Source of the DNA: Pseudoneurospora amorphoporcata
Lineage: Eukaryota > Ascomycota > Sordariomycetes > Sordariales > Sordariaceae
NCBI GenBank assembly: GCA_033297205.1
Contig: MU859064.1
Coordinates: 186,001 to 250,000 of the forward strand
Direction: 5' to 3'
Length of the DNA: 64,000 bases
Below are positions 23,137 to 34,267 of the stretch, piece after piece; position 1 is the stretch's first letter, and the number at the start of each line of letters is the position of its first letter. The translations under genes and the position numbers were made by a program. The notes beneath the pieces are model-generated. The model was given only the letters and a program-made list of their open reading frames with translations, searched no databases and was not told where the DNA came from.

Positions 23137-24039
23137 TCAACACTGCGGAGCAGTCCAAGTAACCTTCGTCTTCTCCTTTCTGCGACTCCTCCTGGTCACC
23201 CGTCTCAGAAACCTCTTGACGGCCCTCCTCGCCGCCCGTGGGAACTTCTTCACCCTCCTCGAGAGTTTGGAAGAAGTTGACCTGCCTGACCTTCTCGACG
23301 AAATAGTCGTAGAGGTGTGGACCCGCTTGTTGGTCAATCCCGTGACCGGGAGGCCACTGTGAGTAGTACCAGCGGTGAAGCCAGTGTTGGCGGAGACCGT
23401 GCCGTCTAGGCCGTGGTTGCTGTGAAGGGCGTGAGGCGGGTGAGGATGAGGGTGAAGGGAACTGGAGTTGGGGTTGGTTCGGTAGAGTGGATGAGGTTGG
23501 GGAGAAGATGAGCTGGAGGGGATGGTAGAAGGGGTGGAAGTATTGGAACCAAAGGGTTCAATGTAAGCAGGATCCTCGAAGGGATTGGTCACGTTTCCCC
23601 TGCTGGAGGAGGAGACGGGAGCTGTGGGGGCCGTGGAGTAGGTATCGAATGTGGAGGTTGTCGAGTGCTTGTGGGAAAGCTTGTTGCTGTTGCTATTCAA
23701 GAGGTTGTGATTGTGGTCCATGTTATGTGGACACGAGGAGGAGGATTGCTGCTGGTCGTAGTCGCCGTCGTCGGCAGAGTAATTGTTAGGGTTGTTCTTG
23801 AGGTTGAGGTTCTTCATGAGGCTGGTGCGAGCAGGGCTGCTATGGGTGTGGTCTTGGGTGCCGGAGCCAGAGGCGATGACGAGAGGCTCAGTGTCTGAGG
23901 GTCGTCTCTGCAGGGGAGGAGAGCGAAGAGGAGTGCGAGATTGGGAACGAAGGAACATGAGTCGCTCGCGGAGTTTTTCCTCTTCGACGGGCGTGAGCTC
24001 TTCGGTTTCTCTTTGCAAGATGCGAATCGACTGGGCCAT
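23137..24039 (-). CDS. uncharacterised basic-tailed protein
   Basis: Single-exon frame of 300 aa, not recognised. It starts MAQSIRILQRETEEL with a short predicted helix (EEEKLRERLMFLRSQ). The middle is Ser/Asn/His/Pro-rich low complexity, with an NPF-containing segment (NVTNPFEDPAYIEPFG). The C-terminus is strongly basic (SRRVKKFPRAARRAVKRFLR). Such a tail could bind membranes or nucleic acid, which is inference only. The length of the frame and the structured ends against a disordered middle favour a real gene. A second start further upstream is not in frame. Confidence 0.55.
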   Translation of the reverse strand: MAQSIRILQRETEELTPVEEEKLRERLMFLRSQSRTPLRSPPLQRRPSDTEPLVIASGSGTQDHTHSSPARTSLMKNLNLKNNPNNYSADDGDYDQQQSSSSCPHNMDHNHNLLNSNSNKLSHKHSTTSTFDTYSTAPTAPVSSSSRGNVTNPFEDPAYIEPFGSNTSTPSTIPSSSSSPQPHPLYRTNPNSSSLHPHPHPPHALHSNHGLDGTVSANTGFTAGTTHSGLPVTGLTNKRVHTSTTISSRRSGRSTSSKLSRRVKKFPRAARRAVKRFLRRVTRRSRRKEKTKVTWTAPQC

Positions 24040-25317
24040 GATCGGCTAAAGGCTGGACTTGGTGGTCAGCGAGAAGAGTCATGAGAGGGTTTCTTGGCTC
24101 TGGCACTTACAGAAGATGGCGGAGCAACAAAATTCAGGGACGCCAAAGGGAATACTGGAGCATATATATGGTCGACCTATCGATAATTAGGCAAAGAGGC
24201 GGCTGTATTAGGATCTTCGGGGATAAGTGCGCGTATCAAAGACGAGGCTTGAAGGATGCAGAGATGGTGAATGGAGGTGTATAGGAGAAGAGTTTGTCCA
24301 GATCCAGCACCTCGACTTGGAGTTGGACGAACAAAATCGATGAGAGAAGTACGATGGGCATGCCGGTGCGGCATGAGGCAACAGCGGCTTCTTTGTACCT
24401 TCTTCATGTTCGTCTGTCTCTATCCGTCGGGGCCGAGTTCGATCGCCACTTTAGGAAAGGGAAGGTTCACTGTGAAGACTGGTCATAAACGACAGGCGCC
24501 TCCAAGCCGGCGCACATTGAAGTCACGGAACGGAAGCCACTGTCGCCAAGAATGTTTTTTGTTTTTTTTTTTTTTCTCTTTTTTTCCATCCACCGTTTTG
24601 ATCAGGAACCACGGCGCCATGGCTCGGCTATCAGCAAAGTCTTGAAATCCCAAAGACTCGGCTCCGCAACCAGAGTAGCATATTCTCACCACACCATGGT
24701 CGCCTGCACATCCAGATAAGTCTCCCCTTTTTAACCGCACAGAGCCCAACTTCTTCCCTCTGACTCGATTGCAGATCATCGATCCACTGGAAGCCACCCA
24801 TTGATTTCCGACATCCAGCCCAGCCTTTCCACGACATCGGCGTCGAGATCTGAAACCGCTTCTGTCGGTGTTGTGATGTTGTGGGTGAAGGTCTGGAGAA
24901 ATCCCCGAAATCCCGTCCCCAGCCCTGAATGCGCTGTTTGCAGGTCCAGCCACAATTGCCAAGCACGCTCAGTCCCGTTATTGTCGACACCATCTCCTTC
25001 TTGAGCTTGGTGCGCTTCTTCCTCCGCAAAGCTGCCGTCCCTGATTGGGGGCCTAAGCGACCCGCCCGGGGTAAGTTGCTAGGGCTGACAACACCCCTGA
25101 ATCATTTGAGATGAATGGCGCTTCTTCGTCGCCTTGGCGCGTCGCTAGGAAAGGTCAGATAAAGTGACGGTCTGCCGCCCTACGATCCTCTGATGCGTTC
25201 CGCGCTTCTCTTGCCCTACCTTTCTCTTGTCAGGTTAAATTCTTCACCGGGTCGGAAAGCAGAGACGCTAAGACAAAGACGCGACAGCCGTTCATCAGAA
25301 TTAACCAGCACGGCACG
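24040..25317. other. divergent intergenic region
   Basis: 1.3 kb. Short frames on both strands lack conserved features. A possible upstream exon of the next gene is discussed in that entry (25193-25233). Confidence 0.45.
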
Positions 25318-26640
25318 ATGGCCTTGGCGGATAGAGTCAATCTCGGGCCTCTCACCACGGTCTTCACAGCGCCTGCAGCATGTTCCACCGCCATCTTTAT
25401 GAATGACAAGCTCGGATGGAGGGGTCAAATGTGCATAGATGATGTGCAGTCGATAACGGACAACAAAGACTGCTGGCCGGGAAAAAAACGAGGTTTCCAT
25501 TCCCCTGGTCTGTACTGCCCAGAAGGATACACATCAGCCTGTACTGCGAGCGTCGTGGATGGTGTCACTTCAACGGGGTGGAAGGCGCAATATTCGCTTA
25601 CAGATGGTGAGACGGCTGTTGGCTGTTGCCCAACTGGGTTCCGATGTGGCGACCTTGGAACCCAAGGCCAAACGTGTGTTCTCAGATGGGGCACCTTGTC
25701 CATGGAACAGCCTACCGCAAAGTGCAAGGGTGGGCAGATGACGGATTTTGGCACCATGACATTCCCTTCTCGGAAGCCCGACCTGTTTGCAGGCATGATT
25801 CAGATCAACTGGAAGGCTTCAGATCGGGACGAGTCTGCCACTACCACCACAACCTCGTCCAAGACTTTAGCCACCGCTTCCAACTCCGACTCTACATCGG
25901 GCTCTGCTTCCGCCAGCCGCAGCAACCCTGACCTGGTCACGATCATGAGGACAGTTTCTGGATCGCTCACCACTGAGACTTTGGATAGCACAGGAGAAAA
26001 ATAAGCGGACACGGACACGGACAAGCCAGCAATGAGCAAAGGAGCAGTTGCTGGCACCGTTGTTGGCGTGATGGTCTTTGTGCTTTTCTTCCCGATAGGG
26101 TGGCTATTCCGGAGGAATCAGCGAAAGAAAGCTACCGCTGCAGCTTCCCCAGAGAGCGGCAATGACAGTGACTCAGCTGCCGACCCCACGAGATCGCTGG
26201 TGGGAACGGCAGCTTCCAGACCGCCTGGTTCCTCAGCCGCTGGCACGGCTCAGCCAGTCTACGCAGATTACCCAACGGAGGAAGTTCCAGGGGATTATAA
26301 GCCTTATGCGGCTGCCGTGTACTCTGTGTCCCAACTTGACGACACCAAGGTCACACCCGAGTTGCCCATCCACCATGAGATCCACGAAGTACACGCTCCT
26401 GGTCCCAACACAATCCCTGAGCTGCCTGGACACAGCGAGGTACACGAGGTTCACGTCGCTGGTGCCCATACAACACCCAAGCTACCTACTGAGCCTCCAG
26501 CGTATGTGATTGGCGGGACTGTATCAATGGGGCCCATCCATCACTCAGTCAATGACGCGCCTTGGTCACCAGTCGAACCATTTGAGATCTCGGCAACACC
26601 GGTCGACCTCAACCGACCGGCATCTGGGACAGCGGGCTGA
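25318..26640 (+). CDS. Cys-rich ectodomain / TM / cytoplasmic-tail protein, interrupted by in-frame TAA
   Basis: Two frames, 25318-26001 and 26005-26640, are in the same phase and separated only by TAA at 26002-26004. The first has the fungal surface-protein pattern: LGPLTTVFTAPAACST, YCPEGYTSACTA, VGCCPTGFRCGD, QINWKASD and a Ser/Thr stalk. The second starts with a Gly/Ala/Val membrane helix (GAVAGTVVGVMVFVLFFPIG), a basic stop-transfer (RRNQRKK) and a cytoplasmic tail with three HEIHEVHAPG-like repeats. Normally one protein carries both. A 72-nt in-frame segment (25954-26025, GTTTCT...ACAAG) could be an inefficient intron that removes the stop. No signal peptide is seen at 25318. A short upstream exon 25193-25233 (MRSALLLPYLSL) spliced to 25299 would restore phase and supply a weak one. 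The stop may otherwise mean a pseudogene. Confidence 0.6.
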
Positions 26641-27238
26641 AGGTGATGAATGAGCGAGAATTATTCTTTTTTTTTTGCCAAAAGTTGTTGCTTTTTTGTT
26701 CTTATCCTGCATGAGCGTTTATTGACGATAGAGATGTAATGCGTTGGATGTTCATTCGATGTATGATAGTGTAGCAGAGTTGTTTGAGAGTGAAGCATAT
26801 AACTTGTCATTGTCCTCAATCATGATCATTCTTTCCCCATAGTCACTCTTGCATTTGCGTCGATTTCAAGTTGATATTGAAAGTTTTGGAGCTTTCCGGG
26901 CAAAAGTAACCTTTGATACATCTGCAACAGCTTCTATTTTCTTTCCGCAAAACATTGTCTAGTAATACAAAGCATACAACAGATAAAATATTCAGGGGCT
27001 TAGCTTAGTAAACAATCACCACGAGGGTTAGGGTAAATGAATGACACGGTGCGATAGCGAAGGCCGGTTAGCGCTGCATAGTGGAGGGATCAGCTCGCAA
27101 CCCCTCACACATCTCACCCCATGCCATCAACTTGGACCAAACATCTCACTCACCATTACGTATCTTTCACTATACAAACGCTCTCGATTGGGAGCCTGGC
27201 CATGCCTAACCTCATCACAGAAAAGGAACACCACAACA
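26641..27238. other. intergenic, no gene seen
   Basis: 600 bases, AT-richer than the flanking genes, with a T10 tract just after the stop. It presumably holds the 3' UTR and the HRI1 promoter. Confidence 0.5.
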
Positions 27239-28264
27239 ATGGCCCCAGAACGAGAAGCCGACGTCTCCATCCGCTACTCCATCCGCTGGCTCTCCAACTC
27301 CTTCAGCGGCACCAACAACCCCCCACCCTCTGAATCCACCTCAACAATCGTCCTCACCTCTCCCACCGGCCGCTTTGTCGACATGCGCATCTTCAAAGAA
27401 GACCCTTCCTCGCCCAACCACTCCTCCATTTTTGGTCCCCAACCCCAATCCCAATCCTCATCCGAAGCCGAAGAAACCAAAAGGAGGACCCTGCCCCTCT
27501 CACGCCTAGACTGGGCCATAGCCGGCACCTCCACGCACACCCCCACCCGCCCTACCATTGGGTACTACGGGCAAAAACTGATTCTGCCTGATGGGCGCAC
27601 GGTGAATGGGACTGTGGCGGATTTGAAGCAGGGCAGGCACCCGTATGTGAGGGGCAGGTGGACCCATTGGGTTGATTCTAGGGTTTCTTACCCAACGGGC
27701 GAGGAGGCGGCGATGGCCAAGGGGGTGAGGACATGGAGTGATGAGGCGGCTGCTGATGAAGGGGATATGTACCGGATTCCGGAGGATGAGAGGTTGACGC
27801 TTGAGAAGGGGAGGATGGTCAATCCTGCAACAGGGAAAGAGGAGGAGTATGAGGAGGTCTGGGGACCGGATGATGGGGAGAAGGAGGAGGGGCTGAATGT
27901 GAAATGTGTTGTTTGGGAACTGGATGATGAGGCGGGGTGCAAGAAGGGGAGGGTTGTAAGAGTTGGAAGATGGACTCAGGGGATTTTGAGAAGTGGGAAT
28001 GAGCTGTTGTGTGAGAGGTGGAAGTGGGTGGGTGCAGGTGGTGAGGATAAGGCAATGAGATGGAGGTTGGAGGCGAGGGTTAGTGGGCTTGTGGGTGGCG
28101 AGGAAGGACGGAAGTTGGATGAGAAGGATGAGGCCCTGGCATTTCCGGAAGCGCTCGTTGGCGATATGATTAGCGGGGGAGAGTCAGGAAAAAATAGGGA
28201 AGTTGGGGGCACGGTAAAGGGAAATAATGGTGATGTGTGGACGCTGGTGGAGTTGGGTCCTTGA
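27239..28264 (+). CDS. hri1: HRI1 family protein
   Basis: Single exon, 341 aa from ATG 27239 (context ACAACAATGGCC). An upstream in-frame ATG at 27041 would add a non-conserved leader and is not preferred. The N-terminal half shows the HRI1 pattern: SIRYSIRWL...STIVLTSPTGRFVDMRI, then SRLDWAIAGTS and HWVDSRV. The C-terminal half repeats the beta-barrel type fold (CVVWELDDE...VVRVGRWTQGIL). Yeast Hri1 is a non-essential lipocalin-like protein that interacts with casein kinase Hrr25 and Sec72-linked complexes. The molecular role is unclear. The protein is ~100 aa longer than yeast Hri1 because of acidic inserts. Confidence 0.85.
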   Translation: MAPEREADVSIRYSIRWLSNSFSGTNNPPPSESTSTIVLTSPTGRFVDMRIFKEDPSSPNHSSIFGPQPQSQSSSEAEETKRRTLPLSRLDWAIAGTSTHTPTRPTIGYYGQKLILPDGRTVNGTVADLKQGRHPYVRGRWTHWVDSRVSYPTGEEAAMAKGVRTWSDEAAADEGDMYRIPEDERLTLEKGRMVNPATGKEEEYEEVWGPDDGEKEEGLNVKCVVWELDDEAGCKKGRVVRVGRWTQGILRSGNELLCERWKWVGAGGEDKAMRWRLEARVSGLVGGEEGRKLDEKDEALAFPEALVGDMISGGESGKNREVGGTVKGNNGDVWTLVELGP

Positions 28265-28801
28265 ATAGCTGATCTGTCAACGTGAACCTCTGCCTAAAGA
28301 TATTTTCTGTTTCGAAGGCAGTCAAGGTCTACGGGTTTGGTGGTACCTATGGGAGCTTGTGTCTTGGATGTTTCTTCTACAACAACAATAATGATGATGC
28401 TTCGTCTTACTGTGTAAAGCGAGCTGCCTCCTGTGGAATACCGGCGAACCATACCGTATAGAGAATCCGGGTCACGCCATCGCCTTGATCATGGCATTAC
28501 CTATTTAGTGCCTGGGCCCTCACGCGAAACTTGACCATCTTTAAAGTCGGAAAACCACATCCTAGTGATGATGCTTCTTCAGAGGAAAGAGGGGGAGTAA
28601 TATGCGCTAGCCACATGCCACCTAATAGTTGCTTAGTAATATTCTCCTCCAACTTCCCCTCCTTTCACAAATGCATTATTTGGACGACTCATCAACATTG
28701 CAACAACAAAAACAACAATTATAAACACAAACTAAATCACTGACATAACTTCAACTTCAGCCTCACCTAAATATTACACCACAAGCAACTATCCACCCAA
28801 A
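28265..28801. other. intergenic, no gene seen
   Basis: 537 bases between hri1 and the methyltransferase. The last 100 bases are AC-rich with many CAA triplets, a typical 5' leader. Confidence 0.5.
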
Positions 28802-29605
28802 ATGGCAACCACAGATCCAACCCCCGCCACCGGCACCATCACTGGCACCGGCACCGGCACCGGCAACGCGCGCTTCAACGCCGACGCCGCCAACTGGGAC
28901 TCCAACCCCTCCATCCAACTCGCCACCTCTCTCGCTTTCGAATCCTACCTCTCCCGCTTACCCCCTCCCTCGGAACTCTCATCTTTCAACGTCCTCGAAA
29001 TCGGCTGCGGCACCGGCCTCCTCTCCCTCATGCTCGCTCCGCACGTCCGCTCCCTCACAGCCGTCGACGCCGCCGAGGGCATGATCCAAGTTTTGAGCCA
29101 TAAGCTTTCGTGGGGAGGGGCTTACGAAAAAGTAAAGAACCTTCGCCCCGTCGCTTATCTGTTGGAAGACCCGGAGGATCCGGTCATCAAGATCGACCCC
29201 GTAACGGGCGAGACGTGGGAGGGCAAGTTCGATTTGGTCATCTCCCACCTGGTCCTTCACCACGTAGCCGACCTTCCTGCGCTGTTCCGCACCATTTACG
29301 GGACTCTCAAACCCTCCATCAACGGTGATGGAAAGGGAGGAAGGGTGATAACGACGGACTTTGAGAACTTCGGACCGGAAGCGAGAAGGTTTCATCCCGA
29401 GGCGAAGATGGATGGGGTGGAGAGGCATGGGATTACGAAAGAAGAGATGGAGGCGGTGTTGAGGGGCGCAGGGTTCGAGGAGGTCAAGGTTGAGAGGGGG
29501 TTTGTGTTGAGTAAGAGGGTGGAGAGCGAACCGGGGAAGGGGGATATGGAGAGCGGGCCCGTAATGGAGTTTCCGTTTTTGGTTTGTGAGGGGAGGAGGG
29601 TTTAA
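28802..29605 (+). CDS. class I SAM-dependent methyltransferase
   Basis: Single exon, 267 aa. Motif I (NVLEIGCGTGLLSLMLAP, ~residue 62), the acidic end of strand 2 (LTAVDAAEGMIQVL) and motif IV/post IV (FDLVISHLVLHHVADLP) define the Rossmann methyltransferase fold (Methyltransf_11/25 type). The N-terminus has a (GT)n-rich low-complexity stretch before the FNADAANWDSNPSIQLA segment, which is typical of small fungal and bacterial methyltransferases of unknown substrate. The residue context does not identify the substrate. Confidence 0.85.
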   Translation: MATTDPTPATGTITGTGTGTGNARFNADAANWDSNPSIQLATSLAFESYLSRLPPPSELSSFNVLEIGCGTGLLSLMLAPHVRSLTAVDAAEGMIQVLSHKLSWGGAYEKVKNLRPVAYLLEDPEDPVIKIDPVTGETWEGKFDLVISHLVLHHVADLPALFRTIYGTLKPSINGDGKGGRVITTDFENFGPEARRFHPEAKMDGVERHGITKEEMEAVLRGAGFEEVKVERGFVLSKRVESEPGKGDMESGPVMEFPFLVCEGRRV

Positions 29606-29840
29606 AATGACACCGAAGGTAATTGTCGTGTCGGGTTGCTCTAGGAATCTGAGCGTTTCCTGGAAAGCGGAAGTGTCAGTTTGGAACCTTAAGAAGGCAT
29701 GATGGGCTGTCCAACCTTAGTTCCCTTTTCAGGTCATTAATGGACACTTCGACCGCATCTATGTTGTCTTGTTGGCTTCTCGTGATACTGAAAGTCAAAA
29801 TGAGCAGGGGTCATTTGAGCTTTCTGGGGAATGGAGAGAA

Positions 29841-30339
29841 TTACATGAGAAGGAATGTTAATTGGATAGTGTTGAGATGCTGGAACTGTCTCTCCATCGC
29901 TTCCACATCGCTCATTACTGTAAACTTCAATTAGAATTTCGGTCCAGTGGAAAAGAGAACTTGAGATAGTAGGTAGGTTACCGTCAGGGCGGTTATACCA
30001 CCACCAGTGGTGCTTTTTCCTGTTTGTTTCAAGTGCATCTGCTGCTTGTTGACGATGGTTTTTGATCTTGTCAAGGGTCGTCTGAAGGTCAATCTGAATC
30101 TGACTTCCCTCCAAATCCGGGTGAGCCTCTTTGTTGAGTTTCTCAAAGTGGTCCTTTATCTGACGGATGTGACTTTCTCTCGCCTCCAATTTATCTTCTA
30201 TGTCTTTAATTTCCCTTTCTGCGCTGTGAGTTATGGACAGGAATGTGACAACGAGTGTGAGCAGTCCAAGAGTGAATGTAAACAAGCCAACGACATTGCT
30301 GAGGGTGGATAAAGGGCTGTCGCCTTGGTCGTCGGACAT
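29841..30339 (-). CDS. small single-TM coiled-coil protein (intact copy of a local family)
   Basis: Two exons are proposed, 30339-29982 and 29917-29841, giving 144 aa. The unspliced frame would run on to 29737, but splicing at GTAACC...TTTACAG (64 nt, CTAAT branch) yields the coherent C-terminus VMSDVEAMERQFQHLNTIQ. The N-terminus has the conserved pattern LSTLSNVVGLFTFTLGLL, followed by a hydrophobic helix, a charged coiled coil (EREIKDIEDKLEARESHIR) and an aromatic block HHWWWY. Function is unknown; similar short proteins are common in ascomycetes. Two broken relatives lie at 36.9 and 41.8 kb. The gene is divergent from the unknown gene starting at 31043 with 703 bases between. Confidence 0.6.
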
Positions 30340-31042
30340 GTTGTTTTTTTGGTTGAGATGGCCTTGTGTGGAGTTTCAGAGGATCAGGAAGGGCCGAGAA
30401 GGGAAGCAATTGATGGTCGAACTTGTGTTTGGGAAGTTGCAAGGACCGCAAGAGCCGAGGAGATGCAGTAGAAATGAGGGTCTAGTATTCCAGGTGGTGT
30501 GCGAATCACGGAATGGTCAGACAACGAAGAACATGAAAAACAGACACAACTCTCCTCGGCCACTCTCCATCAGCTGGAGCCACAATGTCATGGTGGACTG
30601 AGCGGTATTGGCATGGTGGCTGCTTCCTTCGATGCCCGCAAATGGGGGTATCCCCCACCACCACCAAAGTGCTGTTTGTACTACTGTAGTTATTCCAGCC
30701 TGCGGGGTTATCTTCATCTCCCGGATTCTTCTTCCTGAAAACCTTCCAATCAGGGCAATCGGATTTCCCCATGCTTAGCCTCTTCTTTTGAGGACGTGTG
30801 TACGACATGAGTACAATGTATCTCAGCCCCAATACTACCTTACCTTACCTTCGCCATTGGGTGATTCAGCCATCATGTTCCCACCCATCTCCATGGTGTG
30901 AAAGACTCAGCCATGGACAGCCGTATCTCAGGCTAAGGGCCTACACCTATTTGAGTCCCAGCAAACTCCCCCGCCGACCCATTATTGCTTTGTTCCGAAC
31001 AAATTTCCGTCCTCATGTCCATCGCACCTCGTCAACTCCAAG
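30340..31042. other. divergent intergenic region
   Basis: 703 bases shared as promoter region by the small TM gene (minus) and paralogue A (plus). Only short frames occur. A degenerate TACCTTACCTT repeat lies near 30839. Confidence 0.5.
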
Positions 31043-33078
31043 ATGTCTGTCGATAAGACGATAAAGCTAACTCGAAGTGATGACCAGTCGATCACTGTCT
31101 CTTCTGGAACGGACAATTTTACAATCACATTCTACGAAGTCCCCAGAGTGAGCGACAATGCAGAACGTCGCTTTCATCGCATTCGGAAGCCACTCGCGGA
31201 CGTGAATGTGCCTTACTTTCCCTTTACCATCTACGGCTCTCAAACCGAAGGTAGAACCCAAGACAGTATCCCCAAAAACAAGAAGAAGGCGCTGAAGGAA
31301 AGTGGAAGTGGAAGCCAGTTCCTTGCCATCAAAGGTACGTAATCAATCCTAGTCGAGAACAACGTCAGTTTCGGGCAAGATGCTGAAAGAGACATTGTTT
31401 TACAGATGACAAGTCCTTTGCGATTCGTATGGTAGGAGACTGCAAAGAGTCCGCTTTCAAGGTGAAGGTGTGGATCGGTGGTGTGAACGTCCTCCAACAC
31501 ACCACACATGGAAAGAAGAGTCAGGACTACTTTGTCGTCTCGGAGCAGAAATGGATATGGGGCAAGCAAGTCGGCAAGGATACTGCCCGTCAGTTCCGTG
31601 TTTTCCGTCGTGAAAGAGGGAGGTATGTACCAGCACCACTATCCTCGCAGGTCAACATCCGCACCCGAGTTCTCATCTGACTCATGACCTTTTACAGACT
31701 GTCTCTGCGTTTTCAGCTTCGGAAGGACAACATCAAGAAAGAAGTCGAGATTGAAATCACTTCGCGACGTCTAGGTCTACCATGGCCACCGCCTCGCATG
31801 ACCATGGGCGATGTGGATGAGTTTATTCCACAATTTCCACAGCCCCCATCACCACCACCACAGCCAGCTTATCCGGCATGTAGAACGTGCGCTTATGCAC
31901 CTTCCCATGCACCCTGCTACCCTGCGGTGCCAGCACAGCAAGTAGCCTTTCAAGGACGTACTTCCACTTATACGGGTCCATCCACCCCCTTACCACCGCC
32001 GCCGTCACAGTTAATCTCTCATGAGATAGACTGGGAAGACAGAACATCGGAAGATGTCTCAATGCCACCGGTGATGACAGCTTACCAGCGGCAACAATCT
32101 CATGCTGAAGTCACGGAACCTGATACTTGTTCATCCAGCGACGGCCGTTCAAGTAGCTCACTGCCATCACGACAAACCAGTCAAGCACCTTTGGCTAACG
32201 TAGAGTTCGTCACCAAAATGTTCTCCTACCGCTCTAAGTCCTTCTCCCGCTATGGGGGACCCGTATCCGGATACTTGCCCCAACTCAGCCAACACCAAGC
32301 ATTTCACCCCAGACCCCCGGAGCTCTTTCCCAATTTAACCAGCTCACCACCATCACCACCATCACAAGAAGTAGAGATATCAGAGGTACTTCCAGCAGAA
32401 GCAGCAGCAGCAGCAGTAGAAGCAGCATCAAACCCACCTAGCGACCAAGAGAGCATCCACTCCGACCCCGAGGAGGACATGCTTCAGCACCAAATGGTTG
32501 TCGGAACCGGCGGTCTCATTGAGCAAATCGTCCACCCGGACCAACATCCCGACTGGATCGACGACTGCACCGTGTCGCTCAAGTTCAAGATTGTCGACCC
32601 GGAATACCTGCAAACGGAGGGTGGTGTCAAAACACTGGGAACCCCCGGGGGAAACCACGGAGAGGTGCCCAACCCGCCTGACGGGACATTTCGAGGACAT
32701 GCGCCGGTTGTTACGGACCCGGAGGAGTTGAGACGGGATATTAGGTCGCCTATGGAGTTGGAAACGATGGACGCGGGAGTGAAATTTTTGAATATGAACG
32801 GAGAAAGAGGACTGCCGGTGGATTCGGGGTTGGGTTGGGTTGGAGATGAGGAGAACGGGGATGAGGAAGAGGATGCAAGAAAGTTCCAAATGCTTAACAA
32901 AGAGGCTAAGAGCCAGCCGCGGGGGTTCATGAACGATCTACGCACGAAGAAAGAAAGTCGTGAACAGTGTAAGCAAGGTGGGGCGAGGATCCAAATGATA
33001 ATGAAGCAGGAAGAGCGGAAATCGAAATGGCGGAAGCTCATCGATGCGATGAGGCGGATTTTGACTTTGGGGCGGTAG
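31043..33078 (+). CDS. unknown fungal protein, tandem paralogue A
   Basis: Exons 31043-31334, 31406-31622 and 31698-33078 give 629 aa. The N-terminal ~210 residues look beta-rich: FTITFYEVPRVSDN, FPFTIYG, then VWIGGVNVLQHT (~residue 119-130) and QDYFVVSEQKWIWGKQV with ARQFRVF. Next come VEIEITSRR, a Pro/Ser-rich linker and a second conserved block VGTGGLIEQIVHPDQHPDW...LKFKIVDPEY. The end is basic (KSKWRKLIDAMRRIL). The pattern resembles, in degraded form, a widespread fungal family with VGGVN...QDY.V...Q.WLDG...RQFVA and GGxIxQxI motifs, whose function is unknown to me. The downstream paralogue B has introns at the same positions and phases (1 and 2). No signal peptide or TM helix. Confidence 0.75.
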
Positions 33079-34267
33079 GCCTTGTAGCTTTTCGTAATCG
33101 CTGGAAAGGAACTGAACAGAGCAATTGATGGCCGACACTTCGACACTGAACCCCAACCGAAGCAGCTACTGGTACTGGCACGTTTGGTCAATATCTTGCC
33201 TTGGACGAAAAAGCCTGTTGTTTCTAGTACATATCCTAACTCACGAATAAAGACATATATATCTCTCTCTACAATTCTGCGATTATGATGTAGAAGCTGA
33301 CCCACGATCAAGTCTCAGCCCCAATTGCTGAGAGATCGAAAGGATAACCAGAAGAGTAGCTGTTACTACCCAACGCTCTGATATGTGCCTACAATCGGTG
33401 TCCAGTAACGGTTTTGTAGAAGGGAAGTTTAAATCATAGTGACTGGGTTGTCAAGAAGCATAAGTTTGAGGGGATAGCCTAAATGTAACGAGTTTGGAAA
33501 TCTAGGTCGGAGATGATGGATGACACTACCTGGGAGGAAGCCATGCAGGCAGTGAGTGGCTGACAGGGAAGAAAATGTGATTGGAGTTGGATATCAGACA
33601 CTTGGTATTGGTGATTTCCGTTTGTTACCCCCAAGGGCGTTCGTTGATGTCGGCAGCACCGAGAAATAAAACTTCATGACATAGCCTGCTCTACGTAGGC
33701 TTGTGCCGAGAGCCGCAACAACTGCGAGATCGCCGCGGAAACGTAATGATCAGTGGGCTTGGTGTGTCGACAGACCAAGGAAGGCGCAGATAACAAAGGG
33801 TCTCCCTTCAAAGTTGGAAACCAGGCTCTCAGCTGCTTCCCCGGGTTGGCCGATGCACCAATAGGACCGACTCGACGCCAAACGAATCCCATCAACCAGC
33901 CAAGAAGCCACAACATGACTGCAATCAACCCTCTCCTCACCCACTCCTCATTGGTGGTTGCTCCCCCCATTGGCCGGTCGAACGACTGTCAAAATGGATG
34001 TTCTGTACGACATCAGTTCCATGCATATCAGCCTCAATAATCGACAATTGGCTTGATCAGCCTCCTGATGCAAGAGCTAACTCCGCGGTGATAGCCCGAG
34101 AAGGTAGGCGACCCCTCTCGCCAGGATGGCTATTTGTACAACTGATGATCCCGATGGCATGCTCCAGACCATCAAGTTGCAGTTTTTCTTCATCAAAGGG
34201 GCCAAACAAGACGAAAGCCATCCTACCCATAAATCTTATACATCACATCTCATCACGAGCGAACAAG
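33079..34267. other. intergenic region between paralogues A and B
   Basis: 1.2 kb. A 98-codon minus frame (33970-33674) has one hydrophobic stretch (LIAVMLWLLGWLMGFVW) but no family match and no clean exon structure. It may be a relic of another membrane-protein copy or chance. Confidence 0.4.

Noticed and set aside
27018..27032. TTAGGGTAA telomere-like motif (also near 1563)
   Set aside because: Single units only, no tandem array; chance occurrences.
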